Source: Syncephalis fuscata
Lineage: Eukaryota > Zoopagomycota > Zoopagomycetes > Zoopagales > Piptocephalidaceae
Direction: 5' to 3'
Assembly: GCA_025786725.1 (NCBI GenBank)
Contig: JAHLTZ010000107.1
Location: forward strand, 1-26,989
Length of the DNA stretch: 26,989 nucleotides
Under the pieces are notes generated by a model. The model worked only from the letters and a program-made list of their open reading frames with translations. It was not told where the DNA came from and did no database searches. Position 1 is the stretch's first letter. The number at the start of each line of letters is the position of its first letter. A program made the translations under genes and the position numbers. This document shows positions 19,516 through 26,989 of this stretch, piece after piece.

Positions 19516-21165
19516 AATTGCATAATCAGATGCATCTGTAGTAACGATAAATGGTGCATTAACATTTGGTATAACCAATACCGGTGCTGTAACTATCGCA
19601 TTACGTAGTGTGTCAAATGCTGTTATTTTGATTATCTCCCATGTGAATGGCTCATCATTCTTAGTCAATTGACTTAAATGCCGTGCAGTATCAGCATATC
19701 CACGAATAAACCGTCTATAATAGCCAGTTAATCCGAGGAAAGAGCGCAGTTCTTTCAGATTGTTTGGTATAGGCCAATTTGCAATAGCCATTACTTTATC
19801 GTGTAGTGGTCTTATACCCTCGCCACTAACAATATGTCCCAAAAATTCCACCTCATCTTTACCAAATTCACATTTGCTTAATTTGGCATATAATTTGTTT
19901 TCTCTTAGTAATTGTAACACTTGCCGTAAGTGCCACTCATGTTCGGTATGATTTTTACTAAATATTAAAATATCATCCAAAAATACCACTACACACTTGT
20001 CTAGTAATTTATGAAATACATTATGCATTAATCGCATAAATACTGACGGTGCATTAGTCAATCCAAATCCCATCACCGTCCACTCATAATGCCCATAGCG
20101 CGTTCTAAACGCTGTTTTGTGAATATCATCCTCATTTACTCTTATTTGATGATATCCACTTCTCAAATCTATTTTTGAGAATACTTTCGCCCCATGTAAC
20201 TGATCGAATAATTCATCGATCAGTGGCAACGCATAACGATCACGAATTGTTTGTGCGTTTAACATTCTGTAATCCACACACATACGTAAATCACCTCCTT
20301 TCTTCCGCACAAATAGTACAGGTGCACCAAATGGTGATGTACTAGGCCTAATAAAGCCTTTTTCTAACAAATCATCGATCTGTTTCTTCAACTCGTCTAA
20401 CTCTTTCTTTGCCAGATGGTATGTAGGCCGAAATGGTGGCTGCTGATGTGGCACCAAATTGATACGTATATCAATGTCTCTTTTTGGTGGTAAACCAGGT
20501 GGTAATTCTTCTGGTCCAACATCGGCAAATTCACCCAACAATCGCGCGTAACGGCCATTTAACGATGTATCATTTTTTTCTTTGTTTTCTTTTATCATCG
20601 CTAATAAAATCATATCATTGGCTTCTGTTTGCTCGACTTCTTCTATTGACATGAATGAAGGCTGAATTTTGTCGGTAATTTCTAATGTACTTTTGGGTGC
20701 TGAATTACAATTAGAATTAATAACACCGGTCTTCCAATCTACTTGCGCTTCATGTTTTCTTAGCCATGGCATACCCAGCACTGCATTATAGTTGCCCAAT
20801 TTCATAATAGTAAAATCAATTTGTTCTTTCAGATAATTGAAAATAATAGGCACTTTATTAGCAGTACCAGATACACCGCACTCCATACCATTTCCCAACT
20901 TTACATTGGCTGAATTTGCTTGTTTCGTAACATGTACTTGAGCCCTCTTGGCAAATTCAATATCCATAAAGTTGGTGGATGCACCAGAATCGATTAATAC
21001 ATGGGCTGGAACACCATTGATTTTGAGTGCTACTGTAATTAAACCGGAGCTAGCGCGACCTTGAATGAGTGTAGACTGCTCAAATCCGGGTGGTATCGGA
21101 GTATTAGCGGCAACCTGGCCGTCAGTAAGTGTGCCGCACTTAATTACTGACGGTTGTCGTTTCCC
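19504..21165 (-). CDS. pol: Element A pol, N-terminal part (protease, RT, start of RNase H), cut at a chimeric end
   Basis: The frame is entered from gag by -1 frameshifting at 21165. It encodes the protease motif LIDSGA about 57 residues in, RT with [11 protein letters not shown] and the FLDD box near 395-398, and the first RNase H motif TTDAS. It then ends after GGH at a stop created by the inverted B fragment, so the last codons are chimeric. Around 19620 a +T and a -C change eight residues (TWGDNQNT in the other copy, TWEIIKIT here) before the frame is restored, a typical pair of consensus errors. This copy has no B insertion, showing the undisturbed sequence of the site at 20291. Confidence 0.88.
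   Translation of the reverse strand, partial: GKRQPSVIKCGTLTDGQVAANTPIPPGFEQSTLIQGRASSGLITVALKINGVPAHVLIDSGASTNFMDIEFAKRAQVHVTKQANSANVKLGNGMECGVSGTANKVPIIFNYLKEQIDFTIMKLGNYNAVLGMPWLRKHEAQVDWKTGVINSNCNSAPKSTLEITDKIQPSFMSIEEVEQTEANDMILLAMIKENKEKNDTSLNGRYARLLGEFADVGPEELPPGLPPKRDIDIRINLVPHQQPPFRPTYHLAKKELDELKKQIDDLLEKGFIRPSTSPFGAPVLFVRKKGGDLRMCVDYRMLNAQTIRDRYALPLIDELFDQLHGAKVFSKIDLRSGYHQIRVNEDDIHKTAFRTRYGHYEWTVMGFGLTNAPSVFMRLMHNVFHKLLDKCVVVFLDDILIFSKNHTEHEWHLRQVLQLLRENKLYAKLSKCEFGKDEVEFLGHIVSGEGIRPLHDKVMAIANWPIPNNLKELRSFLGLTGYYRRFIRGYADTARHLSQLTKNDEPFTWEIIKITAFDTLRNAIVTAPVLVIPNVNAPFIVTTDASDYAIGGH
19512..20290 (-). repeat. 780-bp direct duplication of element A, copy 2 (empty B site)
   Basis: It matches 3659-4436. 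It starts at the CACC microhomology and continues without a break past the point where copy 1 is interrupted by B. Confidence 0.85.
21107..21165 (-). promoter_or_regulatory. Element A gag-pol -1 ribosomal frameshift signal with predicted pseudoknot
   Basis: On the minus strand, GGGAAAC (21165-21159) is phased G-GGA-AAC in the gag frame. A 5-nt spacer GACAA follows, then a perfect 10-bp stem, CCGTCAGTAA (21153-21144) with TTACTGACGG (21128-21119), around a 15-nt loop. The gag stop TAA closes the 5' arm. Loop bases GCGGCA can pair with TGCCGC at 21112-21107, so a compact H-type pseudoknot with a 6-nt connecting loop is predicted. GGGAAAC is a known strong -1 slippery site (as in beet western yellows virus). 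Pol is in the -1 frame. Confidence 0.88.
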
Positions 21166-22007
21166 TGAATTACGTTGTTGTTTGCTTGGACGTCGACATT
21201 TGTTGATTGTAAATCTAAGCTGTTAGATTGCTGTTGATTGTTGTTATCGCGGTTATTGTAATTACGGTTGTTATTGCGATTACAATTTCTGGCTAGATGG
21301 CCACGTTTGTTACATGTGTAACATCTAGGCCCGTTATTGTAATTTTTACGGTTATTGTAATTACTGCTGTTGCTATTATTAATAAAACCTAAACTATTTA
21401 AAGCTTGGACTATAGTATCTAAATCCATTGGTGTTGGGCCGTTATTAGATTTAGTTGGTGGTGGTATTAAGTGTTGTAATCCATGTTTCCTTGAGTAATA
21501 GAAAGCACGTGTGGAAGCGTAAGCTTCGTTGATATTGGTGGGTTTATTATGTATCGAATCGGTTAAGTATTCCGGCGGCAATGTAAGTCGAAATGCCGTA
21601 ACCAATTCCATGTCAGCGGCATCTGGAATTCGACTACGCAGTGCTGTGAAATTTGTAATATGTTCTTCAATGTCTTTATCTTCTGTCCAGCGCAATCGTG
21701 TGAGTTCCAAACGCGCGATGTCCGCTGATCGATTGCCACCAAAACGTTCTAAAATTCCGTCCCTTAGTTGTTCCCACGTGCTATATGGCGTATTACCGCC
21801 GCGTATCGATTGATACCAAACTGCCGCTGGTCCCGATAGTTGTTGGGACGCCATTATACGTTTTTGTTCGTCTGTAAATGTACCCAATTCCCATGCGTCT
21901 TCTACCATGTTACACCAATGTTCCACAGGCAAACTGGAATCACCGGTGAACTTTTCGGTGTGTGTGAGTGGTGAGCGGGAATTCGGTGAGAATAAAATCG
22001 GTCTCAA
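21144..22007 (-). CDS. gag: Element A gag: capsid/nucleocapsid protein (287 aa)
   Basis: This is the particle-forming protein of A. The start is the first ATG of the frame, at 22007. The capsid region (about 15-150) shows the Ty3-type pattern, with [11 protein letters not shown] and [14 protein letters not shown] basic, Asn-rich C-terminal third follows, with one CCHC zinc knuckle [14 protein letters not shown] for RNA binding. It is shorter than the C gag and unlike it outside the knuckle. The stop TAA is in the frameshift stem, and pol follows in the -1 frame. Upstream lie a 23-bp repeat array and the primer-binding site, so the leader is about 290 bp. The frame is intact. Confidence 0.9.
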   Translation of the reverse strand: MRPILFSPNSRSPLTHTEKFTGDSSLPVEHWCNMVEDAWELGTFTDEQKRIMASQQLSGPAAVWYQSIRGGNTPYSTWEQLRDGILERFGGNRSADIARLELTRLRWTEDKDIEEHITNFTALRSRIPDAADMELVTAFRLTLPPEYLTDSIHNKPTNINEAYASTRAFYYSRKHGLQHLIPPPTKSNNGPTPMDLDTIVQALNSLGFINNSNSSNYNNRKNYNNGPRCYTCNKRGHLARNCNRNNNRNYNNRDNNNQQQSNSLDLQSTNVDVQANNNVIQGNDNRQ

Positions 22008-22100
22008 CGTGTACTATATACTGAATCGTAATTTTAAAACAGCGGTGCTTATTTTCAAACACTGATAAGCAAAAATAAAATAAAATTGAAAAGAGGACAA

Positions 22101-22275
22101 TGCGACAAACGCGATATACGGTGCGACAAACGCAAAATAACGGTGCGACAAACGCAAAATAAACGGTGCGACAAACGCAAAAATAAACGGTGCGACAAAC
22201 GCAAAAATAACGGTGCGACAAACGCAAAATAAACGGTGCGACAAACGCAAAAATAACGGTGCGACAAACGCAAAT
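22101..22275 (-). repeat. Eight-copy ~23-bp tandem repeat in the leader of element A
   Basis: TGCGACAAACGC starts at 22101, 22122, 22144, 22167, 22191, 22214, 22237 and 22260, a period of 21-24 bp. Copies differ mainly in the length of the A run that follows and in ATAA/ATAAA. The array lies between primer-binding site and gag. Open frames across it are artefacts of the repeat. The position recalls the Su(Hw) insulator array in the Drosophila gypsy leader. Confidence 0.92.
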
Positions 22276-22281
22276 ACTAGT

Positions 22282-22299
22282 AACTACCCGTTGCTACCA
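22282..22299 (-). other. Primer-binding site of element A
   Basis: On the minus strand this is the same 18 bases as in C1 (TGGTAGCAACGGGTAGTT), one base after the 5' LTR. Confidence 0.85.
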
Positions 22300-22300
22300 A

Positions 22301-22471
22301 TGTAACAACCGTAAAATAGGATATAATGGAATAAAGATTATCTTTTATTAAACAGAAATTGTGTGTTATTTATAAGCTTTGCGGAGCTTTAATTTAAGGT
22401 GTTGTGGGAAAATAATTGCATAATATTTAAATTATACAATTATTTCCCGTAACGAATATAATATCGTTACA
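22301..22471 (-). repeat. 5' LTR of element A (171 bp)
   Basis: Identical to 1606-1776. The outer flank GGATG does not match the CATAA next to the other LTR. Confidence 0.95.
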
Positions 22472-22640
22472 GGATGTTATTTCTTTTTGTGACAGTAGTA
22501 TTCGTTGGTGAAACTTGTGATCGGTTGTTCGTAATGGGTATTGGTGTGTTGAGAAATCACTGGTAGATCTTGGATGAGTTTGTCAGCAAAAGCGGGGCTT
22601 GTTCGTGGTTAAAGTATTTAGCACCACGACGTTGATTCAT
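22472..22640 (-). pseudogene. Fragment of a C-like gag (element E), N-terminal part
   Basis: From an ATG at 22640 the minus strand encodes [15 protein letters not shown], nearly the start of the C gag. After a frame change the similarity continues (ADKLIQD, then YEQPITSFTNEY) until the LTR of A at 22471. DNA similarity to C is clear but with many substitutions and indels, so this is an older relative. Its 3' continuation seems to be on the far side of A (1605 leftwards), where the minus strand begins TTATGAA as C does at this point. TATAAATA on the minus strand at 22738-22731 lies 91 bases before the ATG; no primer-binding site is visible upstream. It could be a solo gag relic with its own promoter. 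Confidence 0.75.
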
Positions 22641-23277
22641 ATCTGTTGTAGTAAACAGTTGGTTCAATAGGAAACAATTGGATATGAGATAAATGGATAA
22701 TGATTTTGTTTATGTAGTAAATTGTTGCTGTATTTATAGCAATGTAAGTGTATGTAGAAAATACTCGTTTCATTGTAATGGAATGTTGTCGAATGTTTAT
22801 TGATGTCATAGGACATCAAAAACATTGGGAAATCTAGATTTCATATTTTGCTTACTATATTTAGTAATTATGATCGGGAAGATCAGGGTGACGTAATAAT
22901 CCCAAATGTCATAAATGCTGAGTTGTGAATCTAAAAATAGAATTTTAACAAAAATAAAGTAGCTGATAATGCCTATTAAAAATACTAAATTATGTGCTCT
23001 TTTATAGTAAAATGAGCTAAGATTAAGAGGTATTTGTAAAGAAAGAACTTGTTTGTTCCTTCCTTTTAATATTGTATATGGGTATTAAGTTACTTAAAGT
23101 AAATTAGTACCCATGTTCTGTACTTAATATGTTAGTTGGGGGTACTAGCCGCGTGTTAAGTAAAAGCTACACAAATGTTGTACCTGACTAGATCACGTGA
23201 CTAGATGCCAAATTAATTATAATTACCATATTTGGTAATAGATAAATAATTCAATCATGTGATCAAATTATTATTAT
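22641..23277 (-). promoter_or_regulatory. Noncoding stretch with promoter-like elements and small dyads
   Basis: No gene is seen. On the minus strand there are a CArG-like box (23237-23224), TCACGTGA (23200-23193), TATAAAA (23006-23000) and TATAAATA (22738-22731), in that order. A hairpin with ATGGGTA/TACCCAT ends spans about 23079-23115, and TGATGTC/GACATCA face each other at 22801-22818. The stretch may include the 3' LTR of D or the control region of E, but no LTR ends can be fixed. Confidence 0.35.
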
Positions 23278-24083
23278 TAGTGCCTTCGTAACAATGTGAT
23301 GGTGGCGTCCACGTCATTTTGAACCACAGCGATAGCATATGTGGGGTATAGATTTTTTGCCGTTGTTTTTGGTGCTATACCAAAGACCAATTCGAATGGC
23401 GAATAACCAATAGTGTCTTGTCTTCGACTGTTATATTGGTGGGTGATTTGCGGTAGTAATCGATACCAATGTGTCGTGGATGGTCGATCGGTGGCATATT
23501 TAGCTAATAGTTCTTTGAGTTTACGATTTGTGCGTTCAACTAGTCCATTAGTTTGAGGGTGATATGGGCTAGATTATGCGTGTGTAATGTCGTGTTTTTC
23601 TAGCAATTTTTTTACTGATCCAGTAAATTCTTTACCATGATCTGTAAGTATTTCAGACGGAATACTGTGACGATTCAAAATTTCTCTTCAATAAACTGAG
23701 CAACTCTAGCAGCTGTATTGGCTCCGATAGCTCTAGTTTTAATCCATTTGGTCAGATAATCGATAGCAACAACAATGTATCGTTTGTTGGTTGAACTACG
23801 AGGTAGTGTAATTAAATCAATACCGAACCGGTGAAATGGTGCAATAATGGGTATTGGTTTTAATGATTGTACGTGTCGTATTTGCGTCCTTAATTGGCAG
23901 TTACAACAGCCTCGAATATATGCTTGTATATCGCTGTCCATTTATGTCCAAAAATAACGGCGTTTAATTAATTCACACGTACTATGATTGGCAAAGTGTC
24001 CTGCTTCATCATGGTGTAGTTGTAATAGTGTAACTAATATTGTCGCACTTTTAACACTTGGTTTATCGTAACAAGAAAGTTGT
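23278..24083 (-). pseudogene. Element D integrase fragment (Ty3/gypsy-type), broken
   Basis: The minus strand encodes an integrase zinc site (LHHDEAGHF, then CCNCQ), a core with GIDLI, TDHGKEF and YHPQTNGLVERTNR (all three catalytic acids visible), and about 60 further residues to a stop at 23278. It is broken by a TAA at 23942-23944 in the zinc domain, a one-base shift near 23683 and a TAA at 23574-23576. The wording of the core differs from A, B and C, and no chromodomain follows, so this is a fourth lineage. RT and RNase H are missing between this and the gag remains at 24212-24452, so D has a large internal deletion. Confidence 0.85.
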
Positions 24084-24211
24084 TATCATTTTACTTGTTA
24101 CGCAAACGCTACATGTTACAATTATAATCATACATTAATTGTTTTTTGTATGGTTATAATTCTATTATTTCGTACTAATTATTAAATGTAAGCTTAGTCT
24201 AACAATCACTG
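24084..24211. other. Short noncoding gap with a hairpin
   Basis: It lies between the D integrase and gag remains. An imperfect stem-loop with ATTATAATCATACA and TTGTATGGTTATAAT arms sits at about 24117-24160. Nothing else is supported. Confidence 0.4.
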
Positions 24212-24452
24212 CTAGACTGAGATAATCAGAAAAGACTCTAAATTCAGTAATAAAGAGAATAAATTTAAAGTAAAAAATACTTGTACCATTTTGTCGCGAT
24301 CTGTCCATTCATGTCTTCTAGCATCTCGTTCAAATTGTATTAGCCATAAAATTGGATATTCGTTCTGTACTGTTCCTTCAAATGGCAAAATGTTACTGCC
24401 TACTTTTAGCGTAATTTGATAATTTGATATTAGCGCGTGATAATCGTATTCT
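24212..24452 (-). pseudogene. Element D gag fragment (capsid-like)
   Basis: An 80-codon open stretch on the minus strand contains ILPFEGT, then YPILWLIQFERDA and HEWTDRDKM. This is the N-terminal capsid pattern of many Ty3/gypsy gags (a folded 'PF.G' start, a Trp-containing helix, then 'W.D.DK'). There is no start codon; a TAA precedes it. The similarity stops after about 60 residues, and the tail to TAG at 24212 is hydrophobic and probably not original coding. Position and strand fit the gag of D, upstream of its integrase. Confidence 0.6.
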
Positions 24453-24500
24453 TAATTATTAAATATTGCTGGTACTTATTGGCAAGTATATTCCTTTTTT

Positions 24501-25016
24501 TTACTGAAATGATGGCAAATTAATATGTTGATTTAGTGGTGGTTGACTATTGGCGTTTAATACACTTCTTGGGTCGGGAAGTATAAGCTGTGTGTTAGCG
24601 GTTGGTCTTAAACCGTAATCTCTATTAAAACTAGTAGTCGACTGTTTCTCTTTCCTACTTTTAATAATAAAATACAGTTGTTTATCTACTTTAATAAATA
24701 GTGATTCTTTTATCTTTTGTTCCATTCCGTCTGCTACCATGTCCTTAATTCCATCTCTACCTAAGTCTACTGCCATTTGACCTAAAAAATGGGCTAGTGA
24801 TAATACAAATCGTTTCATATCTGTCTGGTCACCTTTTCGCGCATGGATGCGATTATAGAACTCCATGCTAATATTGATTTGTCTAGGCTGCCTGTGCAGT
24901 TCATATTTTGTATGAATAATAGTATTCTGCCGCGTAGTGATTCTAACTCTTTTGGGACGTCTTTTATGAAAGCTGAATTATATACTTCTTCGGTGTTATC
25001 GTCAGTTAGTTGACTA
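24501..25016 (-). pseudogene. Unrecognised polar protein, two overlapping frames; perhaps N-terminal part of D gag
   Basis: From 24866 a 121-residue frame is open, mostly helical-looking, with a basic stretch KSRKEKQ and a Pro/Asn-rich end. Just upstream (about 25010-24850) a second frame also looks coding (EEVYNSAFIKD, then LESLRGRILLF), and the two overlap, which suggests a one-base shift near 24850. A splice acceptor-like TTAG occurs near 25017. I do not recognise a domain. The order on the minus strand (this, D capsid, D integrase) makes an N-terminal gag region of D a reasonable guess; a small host gene with introns is the alternative. Confidence 0.35.
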
Positions 25017-25060
25017 ACAATAAGTTAAGTGTATTTTATATTTTTGCATTGTCTCGTGTT

Positions 25061-25111
25061 TGGATGGTCCAAGCGGTGGCCTTTTTAACGCGTCTTTAGT
25101 TGGACCATCCA
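25061..25111. repeat. Perfect 12-bp inverted repeat, 27-nt loop
   Basis: TGGATGGTCCAA (25061-25072) faces TTGGACCATCCA (25100-25111). It is the strongest small dyad in the right flank and more GC-rich than its surroundings. Function is unknown. Confidence 0.7.
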
Positions 25112-26484
25112 TTGTACCATATCTTGTTCTTTTAGTACCAAGAGATCTTTCGGGATTGATAGAATTGTTTTACTAGTCTGAGTGGGCTTGCTAAATGTTA
25201 TTATTCTATCCCTGGTAGAATAGTAACATCATGTAACTATTGGTATCGAAAAGTGTATTTTCAATAATCTAATGGTATTAATTACGTATTTTATGTTATC
25301 ATATGTGATCTAATTTTTATCTTTGTTCTTTCCATATCAACCAAACTAGATGTTTATAGAGTACATTAATATAATAATAATAATAATAATGCATTTTTCG
25401 CCCCTGAATTTCATTTCATGTCAATAGTAATATCAGTCAAAAACAAACATGCAAAATTTAAATAACAATGATATAATAGAGCGACGGATAATAGTTTATT
25501 GCAATATAGGCAATGTATATATTTATATTAAGCATGAGCTACACAAATATTATATATATATTATGCCAAGCAATCTCTAAAAGCTTCATATCTTTGGCTC
25601 TATATTTAGATTGCAACTACATTACCTGTTATTGCGTAATCTCACGTGCTTTAATTATTTACATTATTAGTACCCTGTTAGCTATTTATTACTTAAATAG
25701 TCAGCTATGTATGATACTCGTATAGTTTTTATATTGTTCTAAACAAGGCAACTAATTAATAATAAACATTAATATAGTAGAATTCAATAATTTATTAAAA
25801 ATAACAAACTATGCGTGTATCTATATATAGTAAATGATACACAAATGTCTGTTTATGTATATGCTAAGCAATTTCCAAAGCATAAAACTCTTGATTATAA
25901 ATGATAACCTATGTGTCTTTAAGGCAAGAACTAACATTATAATTAATTTTTAAACTTCAAATAATAAACAATAGAATTTTGAAGTATCAAAATAGTAATG
26001 GCTTTTTCAAATCAATAAATCGTAAATACACAGAATTGATGTGTAATTTGCATATTAATTTGTTTTTAATACATCAGCTTATCATAATGAATTGTGATTT
26101 GGCCAAGTAATTTACCGCAATTTATATAAACTCAAATTGTATTTAACACAACAAATATTTAATTGCTGAATATATACTAAATATAGCTATTTACGATTAC
26201 ACAATAGTTATGTGTGACTTAGTCATGGTTTACTGCATTTTAAAGATATCAGTAATTTTAGATAACTTTTAATTTATAATTTATTGACATCAAGTAAAAT
26301 TCATAAAGGCAGTGATGCCATAGCTTTTTTAATTTAGAAATATATATAGTTACTAACAGGTATAAGCCGACTAGAATAGCTTGTTGAGTTTCATTTATAT
26401 GGATATCAGCACTGCGGATATTGTTTGGATCATTCATTGCTGAGGTGTCGGAGTCATTATTTATAGGTTTTTTTGTAACGTAAT
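25112..26484. other. AT-rich intergenic sequence with a microsatellite and diverged repeat
   Basis: No gene is supported. A TAA/ATA trinucleotide run lies at about 25369-25390. Two weakly similar blocks, about 25505-25595 and 25810-25895, share ACACAAAT followed some 25 bases later by a TATATxxTATGC(C/T)AAGCAAT core. An open frame at 25513-25725 is hydrophobic, falls on the first block and is probably chance. The minus-strand stretch 26512-26258 may be the last exon of the gene to the right, after a TTTTCTAG acceptor. Confidence 0.45.
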
Positions 26485-26989
26485 TCACAGTATCGTTGAT
26501 GTAATATACCTAGAAAATGTTAGCTTGTATAAGTCGCATGAATACTTGCCAGTCAACGGTATAAAATATTCTTGAGAATCTCCTCCAACCTCGAAAACAA
26601 TAATAAGGCAACAGATTACATTGCAGAGAACTATCAGGCACATTATCTGAATACCATCACGGGCCAGTTTCCTCCATGCTTCATAGCCATATCTTTGATA
26701 GCGTCTATAGGCTACAGTGCTAAAAATGATTGAAAAAAGTATGTTGCTTGGAACCATTGTGCCGATCCAGTAGAATGGGATAAAGAGATGATAGTAAGAA
26801 AGCATCCGGCAGATTTTCCAATACAATGTGTGAGTAGTTGTATACAATATAAATAAAGAAAAGCTGTGGCAGAATGCAAATGGTGCCACAAATGGCTACC
26901 CAGCGTTGCGATAACAGCACAAGGTAGGCTTTGTAAAGTACAATATGCTGTTGCAAAAGATTGAAAAGCTTACTGCCGCTACAATATAC
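26485..26989 (-). pseudogene. 3' part of a multi-TM membrane-protein gene, frameshifted, 5' end outside window
   Basis: The minus strand is open from the window edge (VYCSGSKLFNLLQQ) through a membrane segment WVAICGTICILPQLFFIYIV to about 26795. Coding similarity of style then jumps to another frame (YYHLFIPFYWIGTMVPSNIL), with a second membrane segment, a basic loop YRRYQRYGYEAWRKLARDG and a third segment IMCLIVLCNVICCLIIVF. No short intron with usual ends fits the jump, so a one-base indel near 26785-26805 is likely. Layout resembles the C-terminal half of fungal seven-TM proteins of unknown role, where an xRDG loop precedes the penultimate helix. Near 26560 a GCAAGT donor and TTTCTAG acceptor could form a 40-nt GC-AG intron; otherwise the frame ends at TGA 26485. 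Whether the gene is broken or merely miscalled cannot be told here. Confidence 0.5.

Larger units (their letters stand above)
1606..22471 (-). mobile_element. Element A: Ty3/gypsy chromodomain LTR retrotransposon, host of the nest
   Basis: Element A is defined by two identical 171-bp LTRs with TG...CA ends. On the minus strand the order is 5' LTR (22301-22471), primer-binding site, repeat array, gag (22007-21144) and pol (21165-19504, then 4436-1791 in a second, overlapping copy), then a purine tract and the 3' LTR (1606-1776). The pol order protease, RT, RNase H, integrase, chromodomain is that of Metaviridae chromoviruses. The pieces overlap: about 780 bp of RT/RNase H is present twice (3659-4436 and 19512-20290). 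Without the insert and the duplicated part, A would be about 5.0 kb. The usual 5-bp target duplication is missing (CATAA on the left, GGATG on the right). Confidence 0.9.

Noticed and set aside
21940-22273. Three overlapping minus-strand ORFs with Cys/Arg-rich repeats
   Set aside because: They are the 23-bp array translated in three frames.
24033-24116. A short solo LTR (TGTCGC...GTTACA) sharing its 12 terminal bases with the B LTR
   Set aside because: Most of it reads in frame into the D integrase zinc domain on the minus strand, and no target duplication is present; the 12-base match alone is weak.
25061-25140. tRNA gene suggested by an A-box-like TGGTCCAAGCGG
   Set aside because: No B box (GGTTCGA) follows and no cloverleaf can be drawn; the similarity comes from the 12-bp dyad.
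25513-25725. 70-residue hydrophobic plus-strand ORF
   Set aside because: It lies in very AT-rich DNA, overlaps a diverged repeat and has no recognisable motif; chance is the simpler explanation.

Overview
The window reads as AT-rich nuclear DNA of a eukaryote, most likely an early-diverging (zygomycete-grade) fungus. The evidence is four families of chromodomain-type or related Ty3/gypsy retrotransposons, a shared primer-binding site matching a tRNA ending ...ACCA, TATAAATA promoters, and a partial multi-TM host-like gene of fungal flavour at the right edge. The placement rests on protein style only and is an inference. There are no bacterial operons, CRISPR arrays, rRNAs or recognisable tRNAs.

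Layout. 1-1605: AT-rich flank with one decayed zinc-finger-like ORF (738-1085) and a promoter-like module. 1606-22471: a nest of LTR retrotransposons. Element A (minus strand) is bounded by two identical 171-bp LTRs (1606-1776, 22301-22471). Element B (minus strand, 4437-8264; 3' LTR plus most of pol) sits in A's RT region. Element C2 (minus strand, 8265-19399) sits in the protease region of B. Element C1 (plus strand, 8359-13922) sits in the 3' LTR of C2, with a clean 5-bp target duplication TAATG. C1 and C2 are near-identical and head against each other, and together with 119 bp of flank they form an inverted repeat with arms of about 5.6 kb and an 86-bp spacer. The right end does not close as a nest should. 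C2 is followed by an inverted copy of the left junction (LTR tail plus 25 bp of B) and then, through a 4-bp CACC microhomology, by a second copy of A. That second copy repeats about 780 bp of A and shows the empty B insertion site.

22472-25016: an older, decayed layer. It holds the N-terminus of a C-like gag (element E) in which A appears to sit, and minus-strand gag and integrase remains of a fourth element (D). 25017-26484: AT-rich noncoding DNA. 26485-26989: 3' part of a multi-TM membrane-protein gene on the minus strand, running off the window.

The most notable biology is a translational recoding signal shared by A and C. Each has a GGGAAA(C/A) slippery heptamer in the gag frame, a 5-nt spacer, a perfect 10-bp stem whose 5' arm ends in the gag stop codon, a 15-nt loop, and a 6-nt loop segment complementary to downstream sequence (a predicted H-type pseudoknot). 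Pol is in the -1 frame in both. A also carries eight copies of a ~23-bp repeat between its primer-binding site and gag. Single-base indels are concentrated at the odd junctions and break several otherwise intact frames, so part of the architecture may be an assembly or consensus error. The checks that would decide this are listed in the findings.
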